From positions 119,627 to 183,626 of the forward strand of contig NZ_SCNN01000014.1 in NCBI RefSeq assembly GCF_005503535.1: a DNA stretch of 64,000 nucleotides, in the 5' to 3' direction. This DNA comes from Mesorhizobium comanense (GTDB taxonomy: Bacteria; Pseudomonadota; Alphaproteobacteria; Rhizobiales; Rhizobiaceae). The position numbers and the translations under genes were made by a program. The notes below the pieces were generated by a model. The model ran no database searches. It saw nothing but the letters and a program-made list of their open reading frames with translations, and had not been told where the DNA came from. Each line of letters starts with the position of its first letter. The first letter of the stretch is position 1. This document shows positions 36,063 to 45,317 of the stretch, piece by piece.

Positions 36063-36820
36063 ACGCACCTTTGGCAAAAGGCCGTCTTGTCGGCGTCGGC
36101 ACCGGTCCCGGCGACCCCGAACTGTTGACGCTGAAGGCAGCGCGGGCCTTGGCCGAGGCCGATGTCGTCGCCTATTTCGCCAAGCGCGGCAACAACAGCA
36201 ATGCCCGCGCCATCGTCGAGGCGCGCTTCCGCCCCGACATGCTGGAACTGCCGCTGCTCTATCCCGTGACCACCGAGATCGACAAGGATCACGACGACTA
36301 CCGCTCGCAGATCACCGGCTTCTACGAAGAGTCGGCCGAAAGGGTCGCCGAACACCTCGATGCCGGCCGGACGGTCGCCGTGCTGTCGGAAGGCGATCCG
36401 CTGTTCTACGGCTCCTACATGCATCTCCATGTGCGGCTTGCCCATCGTTTCCCGACCGAGGTCATCCCCGGCGTCACCGCCATGTCCGGCTGCTGGTCGC
36501 AGACCGGCGTGCCGATCGTCCAGGGCGACGACGTGCTGACCGTGCTGCCGGGCACGATGAGCGAATTCGAACTGACCCGGCGGCTGGCCGACACCGACGC
36601 GGCCGTCATCATGAAGGTCGGTCGCAACCTGCCCAAGATCAGGCGGGCGCTGGAAGCGACCGGCAAGCTGACACGCGCGGTCTATGTCGAGCGCGGCACG
36701 ATGGCGGGCAGTGTCTCGATGCGGCTGGCCGAGAAGCCGGACGACAAGGCGCCCTATTTCGCCATCGTCCTGGTCGCCGGCTGGTCCGGCCGCCCCGGCA
36801 TGTCGGGGGCAGAGGCATGA
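36059..36820 (+). CDS. cobI: Precorrin-2 C20-methyltransferase CobI
   Basis: A 253-aa SAM-dependent tetrapyrrole methylase. The N-terminal motif GVGTGPGDPELLTLKA and the second-domain loop VIPGVTAMSGCW are present. The start is GTG 36059, which forms a GTGA overlap with the cobH stop; a longer frame upstream is a cobH shadow. Confidence 0.95.
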   Translation: MNAPLAKGRLVGVGTGPGDPELLTLKAARALAEADVVAYFAKRGNNSNARAIVEARFRPDMLELPLLYPVTTEIDKDHDDYRSQITGFYEESAERVAEHLDAGRTVAVLSEGDPLFYGSYMHLHVRLAHRFPTEVIPGVTAMSGCWSQTGVPIVQGDDVLTVLPGTMSEFELTRRLADTDAAVIMKVGRNLPKIRRALEATGKLTRAVYVERGTMAGSVSMRLAEKPDDKAPYFAIVLVAGWSGRPGMSGAEA

Positions 36821-37581
36821 GCGGCCGTCTCACCGTCATCGGCCTCGGCCCCGGTAATGCCGACCAGGTCACGCCGCAGGCCAGCCACGCCGTCGCGGAA
36901 GCAAAGTTCTTCTACGGCTACAAGCCCTATCTCGACCGGCTCGAACTGCGCCCGGACCAGACCCGCGTCGCCTCCGACAACCGCGAGGAACTGGCCCGCT
37001 CGAAGGATGCCTTGATCAAGGCCGCCGAGGGTCATGCCGTCGCGGTGGTTTCCGGCGGCGATCCCGGCGTTTTCGCCATGGCCGCCGCCGTCTGCGAGGC
37101 GATCGAGGCCGGCCCGGCCGAATGGCGCGCGGTCGATGTCGCCGTCGTGCCTGGTGTCACCGCGATGCTGGCCGTCGCCGCCCGCATCGGCGCACCGCTG
37201 GGCCACGATTTCTGCGCCATTTCGCTCTCCGACAATCTGAAACCCTGGGAGTTGATCGAGTTGCGCCTGCTGGCGGCGGCCGGCGCCGGCTTCGTCATCG
37301 CGCTCTACAATCCGATCAGCAAGGCCCGCCCCTGGCAGCTTGGCCGCGCCTTCGAATGCCTCACCGCGATCCTGCCGGGCACCACGCCGGTCATCTTCGG
37401 CCGCGCTGCCGGCCGGCCCGACGAGCGCATCGAGGTTTTCCTGCTGGCCGATGTCGACGCGAACAAGGCCGACATGTCGACCTGCATCATCATCGGGTCA
37501 CCGGAAACCCGCATCATCAAGCGCGGCGACAAGCCGGCGCTGGTCTACACGCCGCGTTCGGCGTCGGGTTCCAAGAAATGA
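36817..37581 (+). CDS. cobJ: Precorrin-3B C17-methyltransferase CobJ
   Basis: A 254-aa SAM-dependent methylase that contracts the ring and methylates C-17. GLGPGNADQVTPQA is the N-terminal motif; VSGGDPGVFAMAA and VALYNPISK-like IALYNPISKARPWQ are typical of CobJ. ATG overlaps the cobI stop. Its last 37 bases overlap the end of the antisense cobK. Confidence 0.95.
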   Translation: MSGRLTVIGLGPGNADQVTPQASHAVAEAKFFYGYKPYLDRLELRPDQTRVASDNREELARSKDALIKAAEGHAVAVVSGGDPGVFAMAAAVCEAIEAGPAEWRAVDVAVVPGVTAMLAVAARIGAPLGHDFCAISLSDNLKPWELIELRLLAAAGAGFVIALYNPISKARPWQLGRAFECLTAILPGTTPVIFGRAAGRPDERIEVFLLADVDANKADMSTCIIIGSPETRIIKRGDKPALVYTPRSASGSKK

Positions 37582-38306
37582 ACCACCGTCGCGGCCAGGG
37601 CGTCCACGGTTTCAGCCGAAGGCACCTCCGGCAGGTCGGGCCTGCGCACCATGACCACGTCGAGGCCAAGCGATCGAGCCGCCGCGATCTTGCCGTAGGT
37701 CGCGGTGCCGCCACTGTTCTTGGACACCACCACCTCGATCCGCTGCTCGATCAGCAACGTGCGCTCGTCGGCCTCGCGAAACGGCCCGCGTGCCAGCAGA
37801 TACTCGGCGTCGGGTACGGCGAGCTTCGGCTCGACCGGATCGACGCTGCGGATGAGATAGTGGTGCTGGGGCGCGGCCTCGAAGGCGGCGACCTCCTGCC
37901 GGCCCAGTGCGAGGAAGACGCGGCGCGGCGACGAACCCAGCGCAGGCACGGCATCGGTGACGCTATCGACCTCAGTCCAGCGGTCGCCTTGCATGGGCAC
38001 CCAGCCCGGACGGCGCAGAGCGAAGATTGGAACGCCTGTCGCTCGCGCCGCTTGCGCCGCATTGGCGGAGATTCGCGCGGCATAGGGATGCGTGGCGTCG
38101 ATCAGCAGCCTGGTGCTGGTCTCCCTGAGATAGGCGGCCAGACCTTCGGCGCCGCCAAAGCCGCCGCTGCGCACCGGCACGCCCTGCGCAACCGGGCTTT
38201 CGGTGCGACCAGCCAGCGACAGCGTGACCGAAGCGCGCACCGCCAGCTTGCCAGCCAACTGCCGGGCTTCCGTGGTTCCGCCGAGAATCAGAATGCGGTG
38301 GGACAT
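37545..38306 (-). CDS. cobK: Precorrin-6A reductase CobK, encoded antisense inside the cob cluster
   Basis: A 253-aa NADPH-dependent reductase. It starts MSHRILILGGTTEARQLAGKL, with the family GGTTEAR motif, and has DATHPYAARISANAA and SKNSGGTATYGKI blocks. It is the only member on the minus strand. Its 3' end overlaps cobJ by 37 bases, and its start abuts the cobL start (CATCATG at 38304-38310). An ATG one codon upstream (38309) is equally possible and would overlap cobL. It needs its own promoter, which must lie inside cobL. Confidence 0.94.
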   Translation of the reverse strand: MSHRILILGGTTEARQLAGKLAVRASVTLSLAGRTESPVAQGVPVRSGGFGGAEGLAAYLRETSTRLLIDATHPYAARISANAAQAARATGVPIFALRRPGWVPMQGDRWTEVDSVTDAVPALGSSPRRVFLALGRQEVAAFEAAPQHHYLIRSVDPVEPKLAVPDAEYLLARGPFREADERTLLIEQRIEVVVSKNSGGTATYGKIAAARSLGLDVVMVRRPDLPEVPSAETVDALAATVVHFLEPDAERGV

Positions 38307-38307
38307 C

Positions 38308-39552
38308 ATGCCTGCTGAGGGTTCGGGTGCCGCCAAACTTGCCCGGGAAAAATGGCTGACCGTCATCGGTATCGGCGAGGACGGTCTAGCGGGTCTCGGC
38401 GACGAGGCCAAGCGGCTGATCGCCGACGCGGAAATCATCTTCGGCGGCAAACGGCATCTGGCTCTGGTCGCTTCCTTCGCCAAGGGCAAGCCGCATCCCT
38501 GGCCGATTCCTTTCGACGCCGGGATGTCCGAAATCCTGGCGCTCGCGGGCAAAAACGTCTGTGTGCTTGCGTCAGGAGACCCCTTCTTCCACGGGGTCGG
38601 CGTCACGCTCGCCCGCAAGGTCGCGCCGGACGAGATGCACGTCATCCCTTCGCCGTCCGCCGTTTCGTTGGCCGCGGCGCGGCTTGGCTGGGCGCTGCAG
38701 GACATCGAGACCATCTCGCTGCATGGCCGCCCGATCGACCTGATCCGCCCGATCCTCCAACCGAATGGCCGCATCCTGGCGCTGACCTCCGACGCCGAAG
38801 CGCCCGCCGCCATCGCCCGCCTGCTCGAAGAGCTCGATTTCGGCGCATCGCGGCTGACGGTGCTGGAAGCCCTGGGCGGCACGAACGAAAGCCTGCGCAC
38901 CGTGCGCGCCGACGCATTCACGCTTGAAAACGTCAATCCGCTCAATGTGCTGGCGATCGAGGTTGATTCAAATCCGCAGGCCCGCATCCTGCCATTGACG
39001 TCGGGACGCGCCGATCATCTGTTCGAACATGACGGCCAGATCACCAAGCACGATATCCGCGCTGTTACGCTCTCGGCGCTTGCGCCGAAGCGCGGCGAAC
39101 TGCTTTGGGACATCGGCGCCGGCTCCGGCTCGATCGGCATAGAGTGGATGCTTGCTCACCCTTCGCTGCGCGCCATCGCCATCGAAGCCGACCCGAACCG
39201 CGCCGCCCGGATCGGCCGCAACGCGGCCGCCTGCGGCGTGCCGGGGCTGGTCGTGGTCGAGGGCAGCGCGCCCAAGGCTTTGGCCGGGTTGGAGACGCCC
39301 GAGGCGATCTTCGTCGGCGGTGGCGGCAGTGACGCCGGCGTCCTGAAGGCGGCCATCAAGGCGCTGCGCCCGGGCGGCCGCCTGGTCGCCAATGCGGTGA
39401 CACTGGAGATGGAAAGCCTGCTTCTCGCCCAGCATGTGAAACTCGGTGGCGATCTGACCCGCATCGCCATATCGCGCGTCGCCCCTGTCGGTTCGATGCA
39501 AGCCTGGCGGCCAGCCATGCCGGTCACCCAGTGGAACTGGGTCAAGCCATGA
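38308..39552 (+). CDS. cobL: Precorrin-6Y C5,15-methyltransferase (decarboxylating) CobL
   Basis: A 414-aa fusion. The N-terminal CbiE-like methylase (about 1-205) carries GIGEDGLAGLG and LASGDPFFHGVG. The C-terminal CbiT-like domain (about 220-414) has the SAM motif LLWDIGAGSGSIGIEW. It methylates C-5 and C-15 and decarboxylates the acetate side chain. ATG 38308 nearly touches the divergent cobK start, so any ribosome-binding site and promoter lie inside cobK. The stop overlaps cobE. Confidence 0.95.
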   Translation: MPAEGSGAAKLAREKWLTVIGIGEDGLAGLGDEAKRLIADAEIIFGGKRHLALVASFAKGKPHPWPIPFDAGMSEILALAGKNVCVLASGDPFFHGVGVTLARKVAPDEMHVIPSPSAVSLAAARLGWALQDIETISLHGRPIDLIRPILQPNGRILALTSDAEAPAAIARLLEELDFGASRLTVLEALGGTNESLRTVRADAFTLENVNPLNVLAIEVDSNPQARILPLTSGRADHLFEHDGQITKHDIRAVTLSALAPKRGELLWDIGAGSGSIGIEWMLAHPSLRAIAIEADPNRAARIGRNAAACGVPGLVVVEGSAPKALAGLETPEAIFVGGGGSDAGVLKAAIKALRPGGRLVANAVTLEMESLLLAQHVKLGGDLTRIAISRVAPVGSMQAWRPAMPVTQWNWVKP

Positions 39553-39929
39553 TGGTCGCGGGCATCGGCAGCCGAAAGGGCGTGAGCGTGGAAGACGTGC
39601 TTGCCGCGATAGAAACCGCGCTCGAAGCGCATGGCCTGGCAATGCCGGCGCTTTCGGCGCTGGCCACGGCCGCGCTCAAGAAGGACGAGGCGGCGATTGC
39701 CGCCGCCGGTCGGACGCTGAACCTCCCCGTCATCATTGTCGATGATGCAGCGCTTCGTACGGTCGAGACACTCAGCAAATCCGCCCTTTCGCTGGACGTG
39801 GCGGTGACGCCGTCGGTTTCCGAGGCATCCGCCTTGGCCGCCGCCGGCAAGGGCGCGAGACTGCTCGGCCCGCGCACCGTTCTCGGCCCGGTCACCTGTG
39901 CCATCGCCATCAGCGGAGACGCGCCATGA
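39549..39929 (+). CDS. cobE: Cobalamin biosynthesis protein CobE (CbiG C-terminal-like)
   Basis: A 126-aa protein matching the C-terminal domain of CbiG: VAGIGSRKGVSVEDVLAAIE at the N-terminus and a late LLGPRTVLGPVTCAIA. CobE is linked genetically to the aerobic pathway; its exact step is not settled. ATG 39549 overlaps the cobL stop and 39926 begins cobM, each as ATGA. Confidence 0.9.
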   Translation: MMVAGIGSRKGVSVEDVLAAIETALEAHGLAMPALSALATAALKKDEAAIAAAGRTLNLPVIIVDDAALRTVETLSKSALSLDVAVTPSVSEASALAAAGKGARLLGPRTVLGPVTCAIAISGDAP

Positions 39930-40690
39930 CCGTCCATTTCATCGGCGCGGGTCCCGGCGCCGCCGATCTCATCACGCTGCGCGGCGCGAGACTGCTGGCA
40001 AGCTGCCCGGTGTGCCTGCATGCCGGCTCCATCGTCGCGCCCGAATTGCTTCAGCACTGTGCCCCCGGCACGAGACTGATCGACACGGCGCCGATGTCGC
40101 TGGACGAGATCGAGGCGGCCTATCTGGACGCCCACAAGGCCGGCCACGACGTTGCCCGCCTGCATTCCGGCGACCTTTCGGTCTGGAGCGCCGTCGCGGA
40201 ACAGATCCGGCGGCTGGAAAAGCACGGCATCCCTTACACGCTGACGCCAGGCGTGCCCTCTTTCGCCGCCGCCGCGGCCGCGCTTCGCCGCGAACTGACG
40301 ATCCCGGAAGTCGCGCAGAGCCTGGTGCTGACCCGCGTTTCCGGCCGCGCATCGAAAATGCCGCCGGGCGAAACATTGGCCGGCTTCGGCCGCACCGGCG
40401 CGACGCTGGCCATCCATCTTGCCATCCACGCCATCGACCGCGTCGTCGCAGAACTCACGCCGCACTATGGCGGCGATTGCCCCGTCGCCATCGTCTTCCG
40501 CGCGTCGTGGCCGGACGAGCGCGTGCTGACGGGAACGCTGGAGACGATCGAAGCACGGCTTGCCGCCGATCCCATGGAGCGCACGGCACTCATCTTCGTC
40601 GGCCGCTCTCTGGCGGCGGAAGGGTTTGGCGAGAGTTCATTGTACGACGCCCACTATCAGCGGCGTTTTCGCGGACGGGACGGATTGTGA
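39926..40690 (+). CDS. cobM: Precorrin-4 C11-methyltransferase CobM
   Basis: A 254-aa SAM-dependent methylase. FIGAGPGAADLITLRG, RLHSGDLSVWSAVAEQ and TPGVPSFAAAAAAL are family blocks. It overlaps cobE upstream (ATGA) and cobA downstream (GTGA). Confidence 0.95.
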   Translation: MTVHFIGAGPGAADLITLRGARLLASCPVCLHAGSIVAPELLQHCAPGTRLIDTAPMSLDEIEAAYLDAHKAGHDVARLHSGDLSVWSAVAEQIRRLEKHGIPYTLTPGVPSFAAAAAALRRELTIPEVAQSLVLTRVSGRASKMPPGETLAGFGRTGATLAIHLAIHAIDRVVAELTPHYGGDCPVAIVFRASWPDERVLTGTLETIEARLAADPMERTALIFVGRSLAAEGFGESSLYDAHYQRRFRGRDGL

Positions 40691-41505
40691 GCGGCAGCAG
40701 CAGAAACAAAGGCGAAAACGCCACGCTCGAACAAGCCCTATCCCGGCTGAATTTCAAGCCGCGTCCGCTTGAAGCAGGCCATGTCTGGCTGGCCGGCGCC
40801 GGTCCGGGCGACCCGGGCTGCCTCACACTGGAAGTGCTGGCCGCGTTGGCGCAAGCGGATGCGCTGGTCTACGACGCGCTGGTCTCGCCCGACGTCGTCG
40901 CGGTGGCGGCGAATGCCGAGCTGTTCTACGCCGGCAAGCGCGGCGGCCAGCCGTCGATGAAGCAGGACGACATCACCGCCCTGCTGGTGAAGCTGGCGCG
41001 CGAAGGCCGCCGCGTCGTCAGGCTGAAGGGCGGCGATCCCTATATTTTCGGCCGCGGCGGCGAAGAAGCCTTGGCGTTGGCGCGGGAGAACATTCCGTTC
41101 CGCGTGCTGCCCGGGCTGACATCTGGTCTCAGCGCCCTGGCCGCCACCGGCATTCCAGCCACCATGCGCGGCATCAACAAGGCGATCATCCTGGCGACCG
41201 GCCATGCCGCCGGCACCGACGACGACATCGACTGGGCGGCGATTGCCCGCACCGGCCAGCCCGTCGTCGTCTATATGGGCATGGCCAACCTGCCGCTGAT
41301 AGCTGCCGCGCTGCTCGACGGCGGACTGGCCCCGTCGACGCCGGCCGCCGTGATCGTCGCCGCGACAACGCCTCGGGAGCAAACCGTCGTGGCCACGCTC
41401 GCCACCATCGCTGAGGTGGCCGCGGCGGCGGGCCTGGCCTCGCCGGCGCTGATCGTCGTCGGCGGCATCGTCGCCATGCGCGCGGCATTGGCGGGTGAAC
41501 CATGA
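40687..41505 (+). CDS. cobA: Uroporphyrinogen-III C-methyltransferase CobA (SUMT)
   Basis: The entry enzyme, methylating uroporphyrinogen III at C-2 and C-7 to give precorrin-2. In the 272-aa protein, VWLAGAGPGDPGCLTL, VVRLKGGDPYIFGRGGEE and PGLTSGLSALAATGIP are diagnostic. It starts at GTG 40687 over the cobM stop. The roughly 35-residue N-terminal tail before AGHVWLAGA is not conserved. Confidence 0.95.
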   Translation: MSGSSRNKGENATLEQALSRLNFKPRPLEAGHVWLAGAGPGDPGCLTLEVLAALAQADALVYDALVSPDVVAVAANAELFYAGKRGGQPSMKQDDITALLVKLAREGRRVVRLKGGDPYIFGRGGEEALALARENIPFRVLPGLTSGLSALAATGIPATMRGINKAIILATGHAAGTDDDIDWAAIARTGQPVVVYMGMANLPLIAAALLDGGLAPSTPAAVIVAATTPREQTVVATLATIAEVAAAAGLASPALIVVGGIVAMRAALAGEP

Positions 41506-42815
41506 GCGCCCGCGCCATCATCATCGGCGCGCCACGCTCCGGCTCGGGCAAGACCAGCGTCACCATCGGCATCCTGCGCGCGCTCGCCCGGCGCGGCCTG
41601 AAGGTGCGCGGCGCCAAATCCGGCCCCGACTACATCGATCCGGGCTTTCACACCGCCGCCACGGGGCTTTCCGGCGTAAATCTCGACAGCTGGGCGATGC
41701 CGCCCTCGCTGCTCAACGCGTTGGCGGCTCAAGCGGCCGACGACACGGATTTCGTCATCCTCGAAAGCGCCATGGGTCTGTTCGACGGCATTCCGGCCGC
41801 GCCGGGGCGCACAGGCTCGGCGGCCGACCTAGCCCGGCTCTACGGTCTGCCGGTGCTGCTGGTGCTGGACGTTTCCGGCCAGTCGACCACGGCGGCGGCC
41901 GTCGCCAAGGGCTTTGCCACCTACGATCCGGATGTTCGCATGGCCGGCGTTGTGCTGAACCGCCTGGGCAGCGAGCGTCATCGCCGCCTGTCGGGCGATG
42001 CCATCGAGGCGATCGGCCTGCCTGTCGTCGGCGCCATCCTGCGCGACCCCACGCTCAATTTACCGGAACGCCATCTCGGCCTTGTCCAGGCCGGCGAGTA
42101 TGATGACCTGATGGCGCATCTCGACAGGCTGGCCGACATGGCGGAAAAATCGCTGGACCTCGACGCGGTCATGGCATTGGCAACGCCGCTGCACCCGACT
42201 GAAGGTGACTTCGCCGACGCCCTGCCGCCTCCGGGTCAACGCATAGCGCTGGCGCAGGATGCCGCCTTCACCTTCCTCTATCCGCATGTCGCCGCCTGCT
42301 GGCGCAAGACGGGCGCCGAGATCGTGCCGTTCTCGCCGCTCGCCGACGAAGCGCCCGGCCAGGACTGCGATGTCTGCTGGTTGCCGGGCGGCTATCCCGA
42401 ACTCCATGCCGGCAAGCTTGGAGCGGCCGCGCATTTCCGTGGCGGAATGGCGAGATTTGCGGCGACAAAACCGATCCATGGCGAGTGCGGCGGCTTCATG
42501 GTGCTCGGCGAAGCGCTGGAAGACGCAGAGGGCGAGACGCACGCAATGCTCGGCCTGCTCGGCCATTCCACCAGTTTCGCCAGGCGCAAGATGAATCTGG
42601 GCTACCGCGAAGCGCGGTTGCGTGCCGATTGCGCCCTGGGCGCGCAAGGCGCGTTGATCCGTGGCCACGAATTCCACTATGCGCAGATGACGGCCACCGG
42701 CAATGACGAACCCCTTGCCGACCTCGCCGACGGCCAGGGCAACCCGATCGGGGCGTCCGGTTTCCGCCGTGGCCATGTCAGCGGCACCTTCTTCCACGCC
42801 ATTGCGAGGGGCTAG
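41502..42815 (+). CDS. cobB: Hydrogenobyrinate a,c-diamide synthase CobB
   Basis: A 437-aa glutamine- and ATP-dependent amidase. The P-loop is IGAPRSGSGKTS (residues 7-18). The C-terminal glutamine amidotransferase-like domain has its Cys in IHGECGGFMVLG and a late His in GHVSGTFFHA. It produces the substrate for CobNST. It overlaps the cobA stop. Confidence 0.95.
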   Translation: MSARAIIIGAPRSGSGKTSVTIGILRALARRGLKVRGAKSGPDYIDPGFHTAATGLSGVNLDSWAMPPSLLNALAAQAADDTDFVILESAMGLFDGIPAAPGRTGSAADLARLYGLPVLLVLDVSGQSTTAAAVAKGFATYDPDVRMAGVVLNRLGSERHRRLSGDAIEAIGLPVVGAILRDPTLNLPERHLGLVQAGEYDDLMAHLDRLADMAEKSLDLDAVMALATPLHPTEGDFADALPPPGQRIALAQDAAFTFLYPHVAACWRKTGAEIVPFSPLADEAPGQDCDVCWLPGGYPELHAGKLGAAAHFRGGMARFAATKPIHGECGGFMVLGEALEDAEGETHAMLGLLGHSTSFARRKMNLGYREARLRADCALGAQGALIRGHEFHYAQMTATGNDEPLADLADGQGNPIGASGFRRGHVSGTFFHAIARG

Positions 42816-42818
42816 CGC

Positions 42819-43595
42819 ATGAAGCTGCCGAACTTGACGCTTTCGCCCCGGCAAATCCTCGACGACATCGCGCTGTCCCTGGTCTTCTTCACCAGGCTTC
42901 CCTTGCCCGCCTTCGATTTTCGCGGCCGCGCGCTTGCAGCCGCGATCTGGGCCGCACCCATCGCCGGGCTTGTCGTCGGCCTGATCGGCGCGATCGTCTT
43001 TGCCACGGCGGAACGGTTCGGCCTCGCCATGGGACCGTCCGCCGCCCTCGCCCTTGTAGCGACCGTGCTCACCACCGGCTGCCTGCACGAGGACGGGCTG
43101 TCCGATGTCGCCGACGGTTTCGGCGGCGGCAAGTCGCGCGGGCGCAAGCTGGAGATCATGCGCGACAGCCGCATCGGCGCCTATGGCGCGATGGCGCTCG
43201 GCCTGTCGCTGCTGATCCGCTGGAGCGCGCTTTCGCAACTGGTCGACCCCACCCAGGCCCTCTTCGCCCTCGTTGCCGCGCACGCGGCTTCGCGGGGGCT
43301 GCTGGGCGCCTTCATGCATATCCTGCCAGCGGCCCGCTCCGACGGCTTGTCAGCTGGCGCCGGACCCGTTTCCCTCGAAACGGCCATTGCCGGCGCCGTG
43401 CTTGGTTCGATCCCGCTGCTCCTGCTTGGTCCGGGCGGCGCGATCGCGGCGCTCGTCCTGCTTGGCCTGCTGTTCGCCGCCTTTCATGCGCTTTGCCTCA
43501 ACCAGATTGGCGGCCAGACCGGTGACACGGTCGGCGCCTTGCAGCAGGTGAGCGAAATCGCGGTGCTTCTCGTCGCCACGGTAGCCCTCTCCTGA
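42819..43595 (+). CDS. cobS: Adenosylcobinamide-GDP ribazoletransferase CobS/CobV
   Basis: A 258-aa inner-membrane enzyme that joins alpha-ribazole to adenosylcobinamide-GDP. The conserved acidic motif LHEDGLSDVADGFGGGKSR is present, with about six membrane helices. In the P. denitrificans naming this is CobV; the unrelated chelatase subunit CobS is not in this window. It starts three bases after the cobB stop, with GAGGGG upstream. Confidence 0.93.
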   Translation: MKLPNLTLSPRQILDDIALSLVFFTRLPLPAFDFRGRALAAAIWAAPIAGLVVGLIGAIVFATAERFGLAMGPSAALALVATVLTTGCLHEDGLSDVADGFGGGKSRGRKLEIMRDSRIGAYGAMALGLSLLIRWSALSQLVDPTQALFALVAAHAASRGLLGAFMHILPAARSDGLSAGAGPVSLETAIAGAVLGSIPLLLLGPGGAIAALVLLGLLFAAFHALCLNQIGGQTGDTVGALQQVSEIAVLLVATVALS

Positions 43596-43633
43596 TTCCC
43601 CTGCCCTGATTCTCTTTTGGAGACCTTGCCCCC

Positions 43634-44644
43634 ATGTCCTTCAAATCACTCGATGAACTGCGCACCGCCTGTCTCGATCTGCCTTCCGGCAGCGATACGG
43701 CGGCCAAGGCGGTGGCCAGCCGCCAGAATACGCTAACCAAGCCGCAAGGCAGCCTCGGCCGGCTCGAGACGATCGCCGCGTGGCTGGCGCGTTGGCAGGG
43801 CCGGGACATGCCCAGACTCGACCGGGTGAAGGTGTTCGTCTTCGCCGGCAACCATGGCGTCACCGCGCAGGGCGTGTCGGCCTTTCCATCCGAGGTCACC
43901 GTCCAGATGGTGGCGAACTTCGCTGGGGGCGGCGCCGCCATCAACCAGCTCGCCCGGATCGCAGGCGCCGACCTAGCTGTGATCCCGCTCGACCTCGATC
44001 ACCCCACGGGCGACTTCACCCAGACAGAGGCCATGGATGACAAGGCGTTCCTCGCCGCCGTTTCCGCCGGCTACGACGCGGTGACCAAAGACCTCGACCT
44101 GATCTGCTTCGGTGAAATGGGTATCGGCAACACCACTCCGGCCGCGGCCATCTCTGCGGCGCTGTTCGGCGGCGGTGCAGAAAAGTGGACCGGCCGTGGC
44201 ACCGGCGTCGACGATGCCGGCCTGAAACGCAAGGTGGTCGCCATCGAAGCCGGCCTCAAGCGTCACGCAAGCGCCCTCGCCGACCCGCTTGGCGTTGCCG
44301 CATCACTTGGCGGCCGCGAACTCGCCGCCATCCTTGGTGCAACGCTTGCCGCCCGCCACTTGGGCATACCCGTGCTGCTCGACGGCTTCGTCTGCACCGC
44401 CGCCGCAGCACCCCTGGCAAGGCTGCATCCGACAGGCCTTGCCCACACCATCGCAGCCCATGTCTCGGCCGAGTCAGGCCATCGCGGCCTGCTCGAAGCG
44501 CTCGGCCTGCCGCCACTCCTCGATCTCGGCATGCGCCTTGGCGAAGGCTCCGGCGCCTGCCTCGCCGTCAACATCGTGCGCTCGGCGCTGGAGTGCCATG
44601 CTGGGATGGCGAGCTTTGCCGAGGCCGGCGTGTCGGAGAAGTAA
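43634..44644 (+). CDS. cobT: Nicotinate-nucleotide--dimethylbenzimidazole phosphoribosyltransferase
   Basis: A 336-aa enzyme that makes alpha-ribazole phosphate, the lower ligand precursor. VKVFVFAGNHGVTAQGVS and GEMGIGNTTPAAAI are signature blocks; the catalytic Glu region near the C-terminus GEGSGACLAVNIVR is present. It is called CobU in P. denitrificans. It lies 38 bases after cobS and ends the cluster. Confidence 0.94.
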   Translation: MSFKSLDELRTACLDLPSGSDTAAKAVASRQNTLTKPQGSLGRLETIAAWLARWQGRDMPRLDRVKVFVFAGNHGVTAQGVSAFPSEVTVQMVANFAGGGAAINQLARIAGADLAVIPLDLDHPTGDFTQTEAMDDKAFLAAVSAGYDAVTKDLDLICFGEMGIGNTTPAAAISAALFGGGAEKWTGRGTGVDDAGLKRKVVAIEAGLKRHASALADPLGVAASLGGRELAAILGATLAARHLGIPVLLDGFVCTAAAAPLARLHPTGLAHTIAAHVSAESGHRGLLEALGLPPLLDLGMRLGEGSGACLAVNIVRSALECHAGMASFAEAGVSEK

Positions 44645-44738
44645 CCAAAGACTTTTCCGGTTGGCCTGGCCAAGCCACTCTCGTCACAGGCGGGAGTGGC
44701 ATCTTTCGGTTGTGGCGATTCTCGAATAGATCTGACGG

Positions 44739-44996
44739 ATGAGAAAACTTCATCCCGCTGCCGCTGCTGTTTCTATTGGCGTTGCACTTGCCATTGTGCT
44801 TCGGCGGACTGGATACTCCAGCTACGGTCCGATCGACACCGCGATTTTCGTTGTTTTCCTGGTTTTCTTCTGGTGGCTCGTCAGCGATTTTTCGGGCGGC
44901 AAAGGCGAAACTGACACCAATGAGGCTGCAAGCGTTGAAAAGAACATTGCTTTTCGGTTCGGCCGATTCCTAAGCCGTCTTTTCGTTCGCAAATAG
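44739..44996 (+). CDS. Small hypothetical membrane protein
   Basis: The 85-aa frame has two hydrophobic segments (about 7-21 and 34-50) and a basic C-terminus RFLSRLFVRK, consistent with a small inner-membrane protein. I recognise no family. The codon use is a little more AT-rich than the neighbours. It could be spurious, but the hydrophobicity pattern argues for a real gene. Confidence 0.5.
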   Translation: MRKLHPAAAAVSIGVALAIVLRRTGYSSYGPIDTAIFVVFLVFFWWLVSDFSGGKGETDTNEAASVEKNIAFRFGRFLSRLFVRK

Positions 44997-45112
44997 ATAG
45001 CCATGGGCGCGAAATTGCGTTGCCGGGCTGAACAACCGCAGCCAGGCAGCTGGCACGAGAGCGTCAAACGCGCCTCGTTTTCAGGTCATTTCCACCAACT
45101 CTTCTAGGAATT

Positions 45113-45188
<76 letters not shown>

Positions 45189-45317
45189 ACTCGGCCGGCA
45201 AAAACCGGCGTTGGCGGGCATATAGCCGCCGATTCCGGTCCTGTCCAGCCCTGCCGGAATCATTTCCCGACAAATCGCACGCAAGGCGTCTTTATCCCCG
45301 GCGAGGCCCTCGGCGCG

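Noticed and set aside
44650..44680. Hairpin after cobT as a terminator
   Set aside because: The inverted repeat TTGGCC/GGCCAA is short and no T-run follows.
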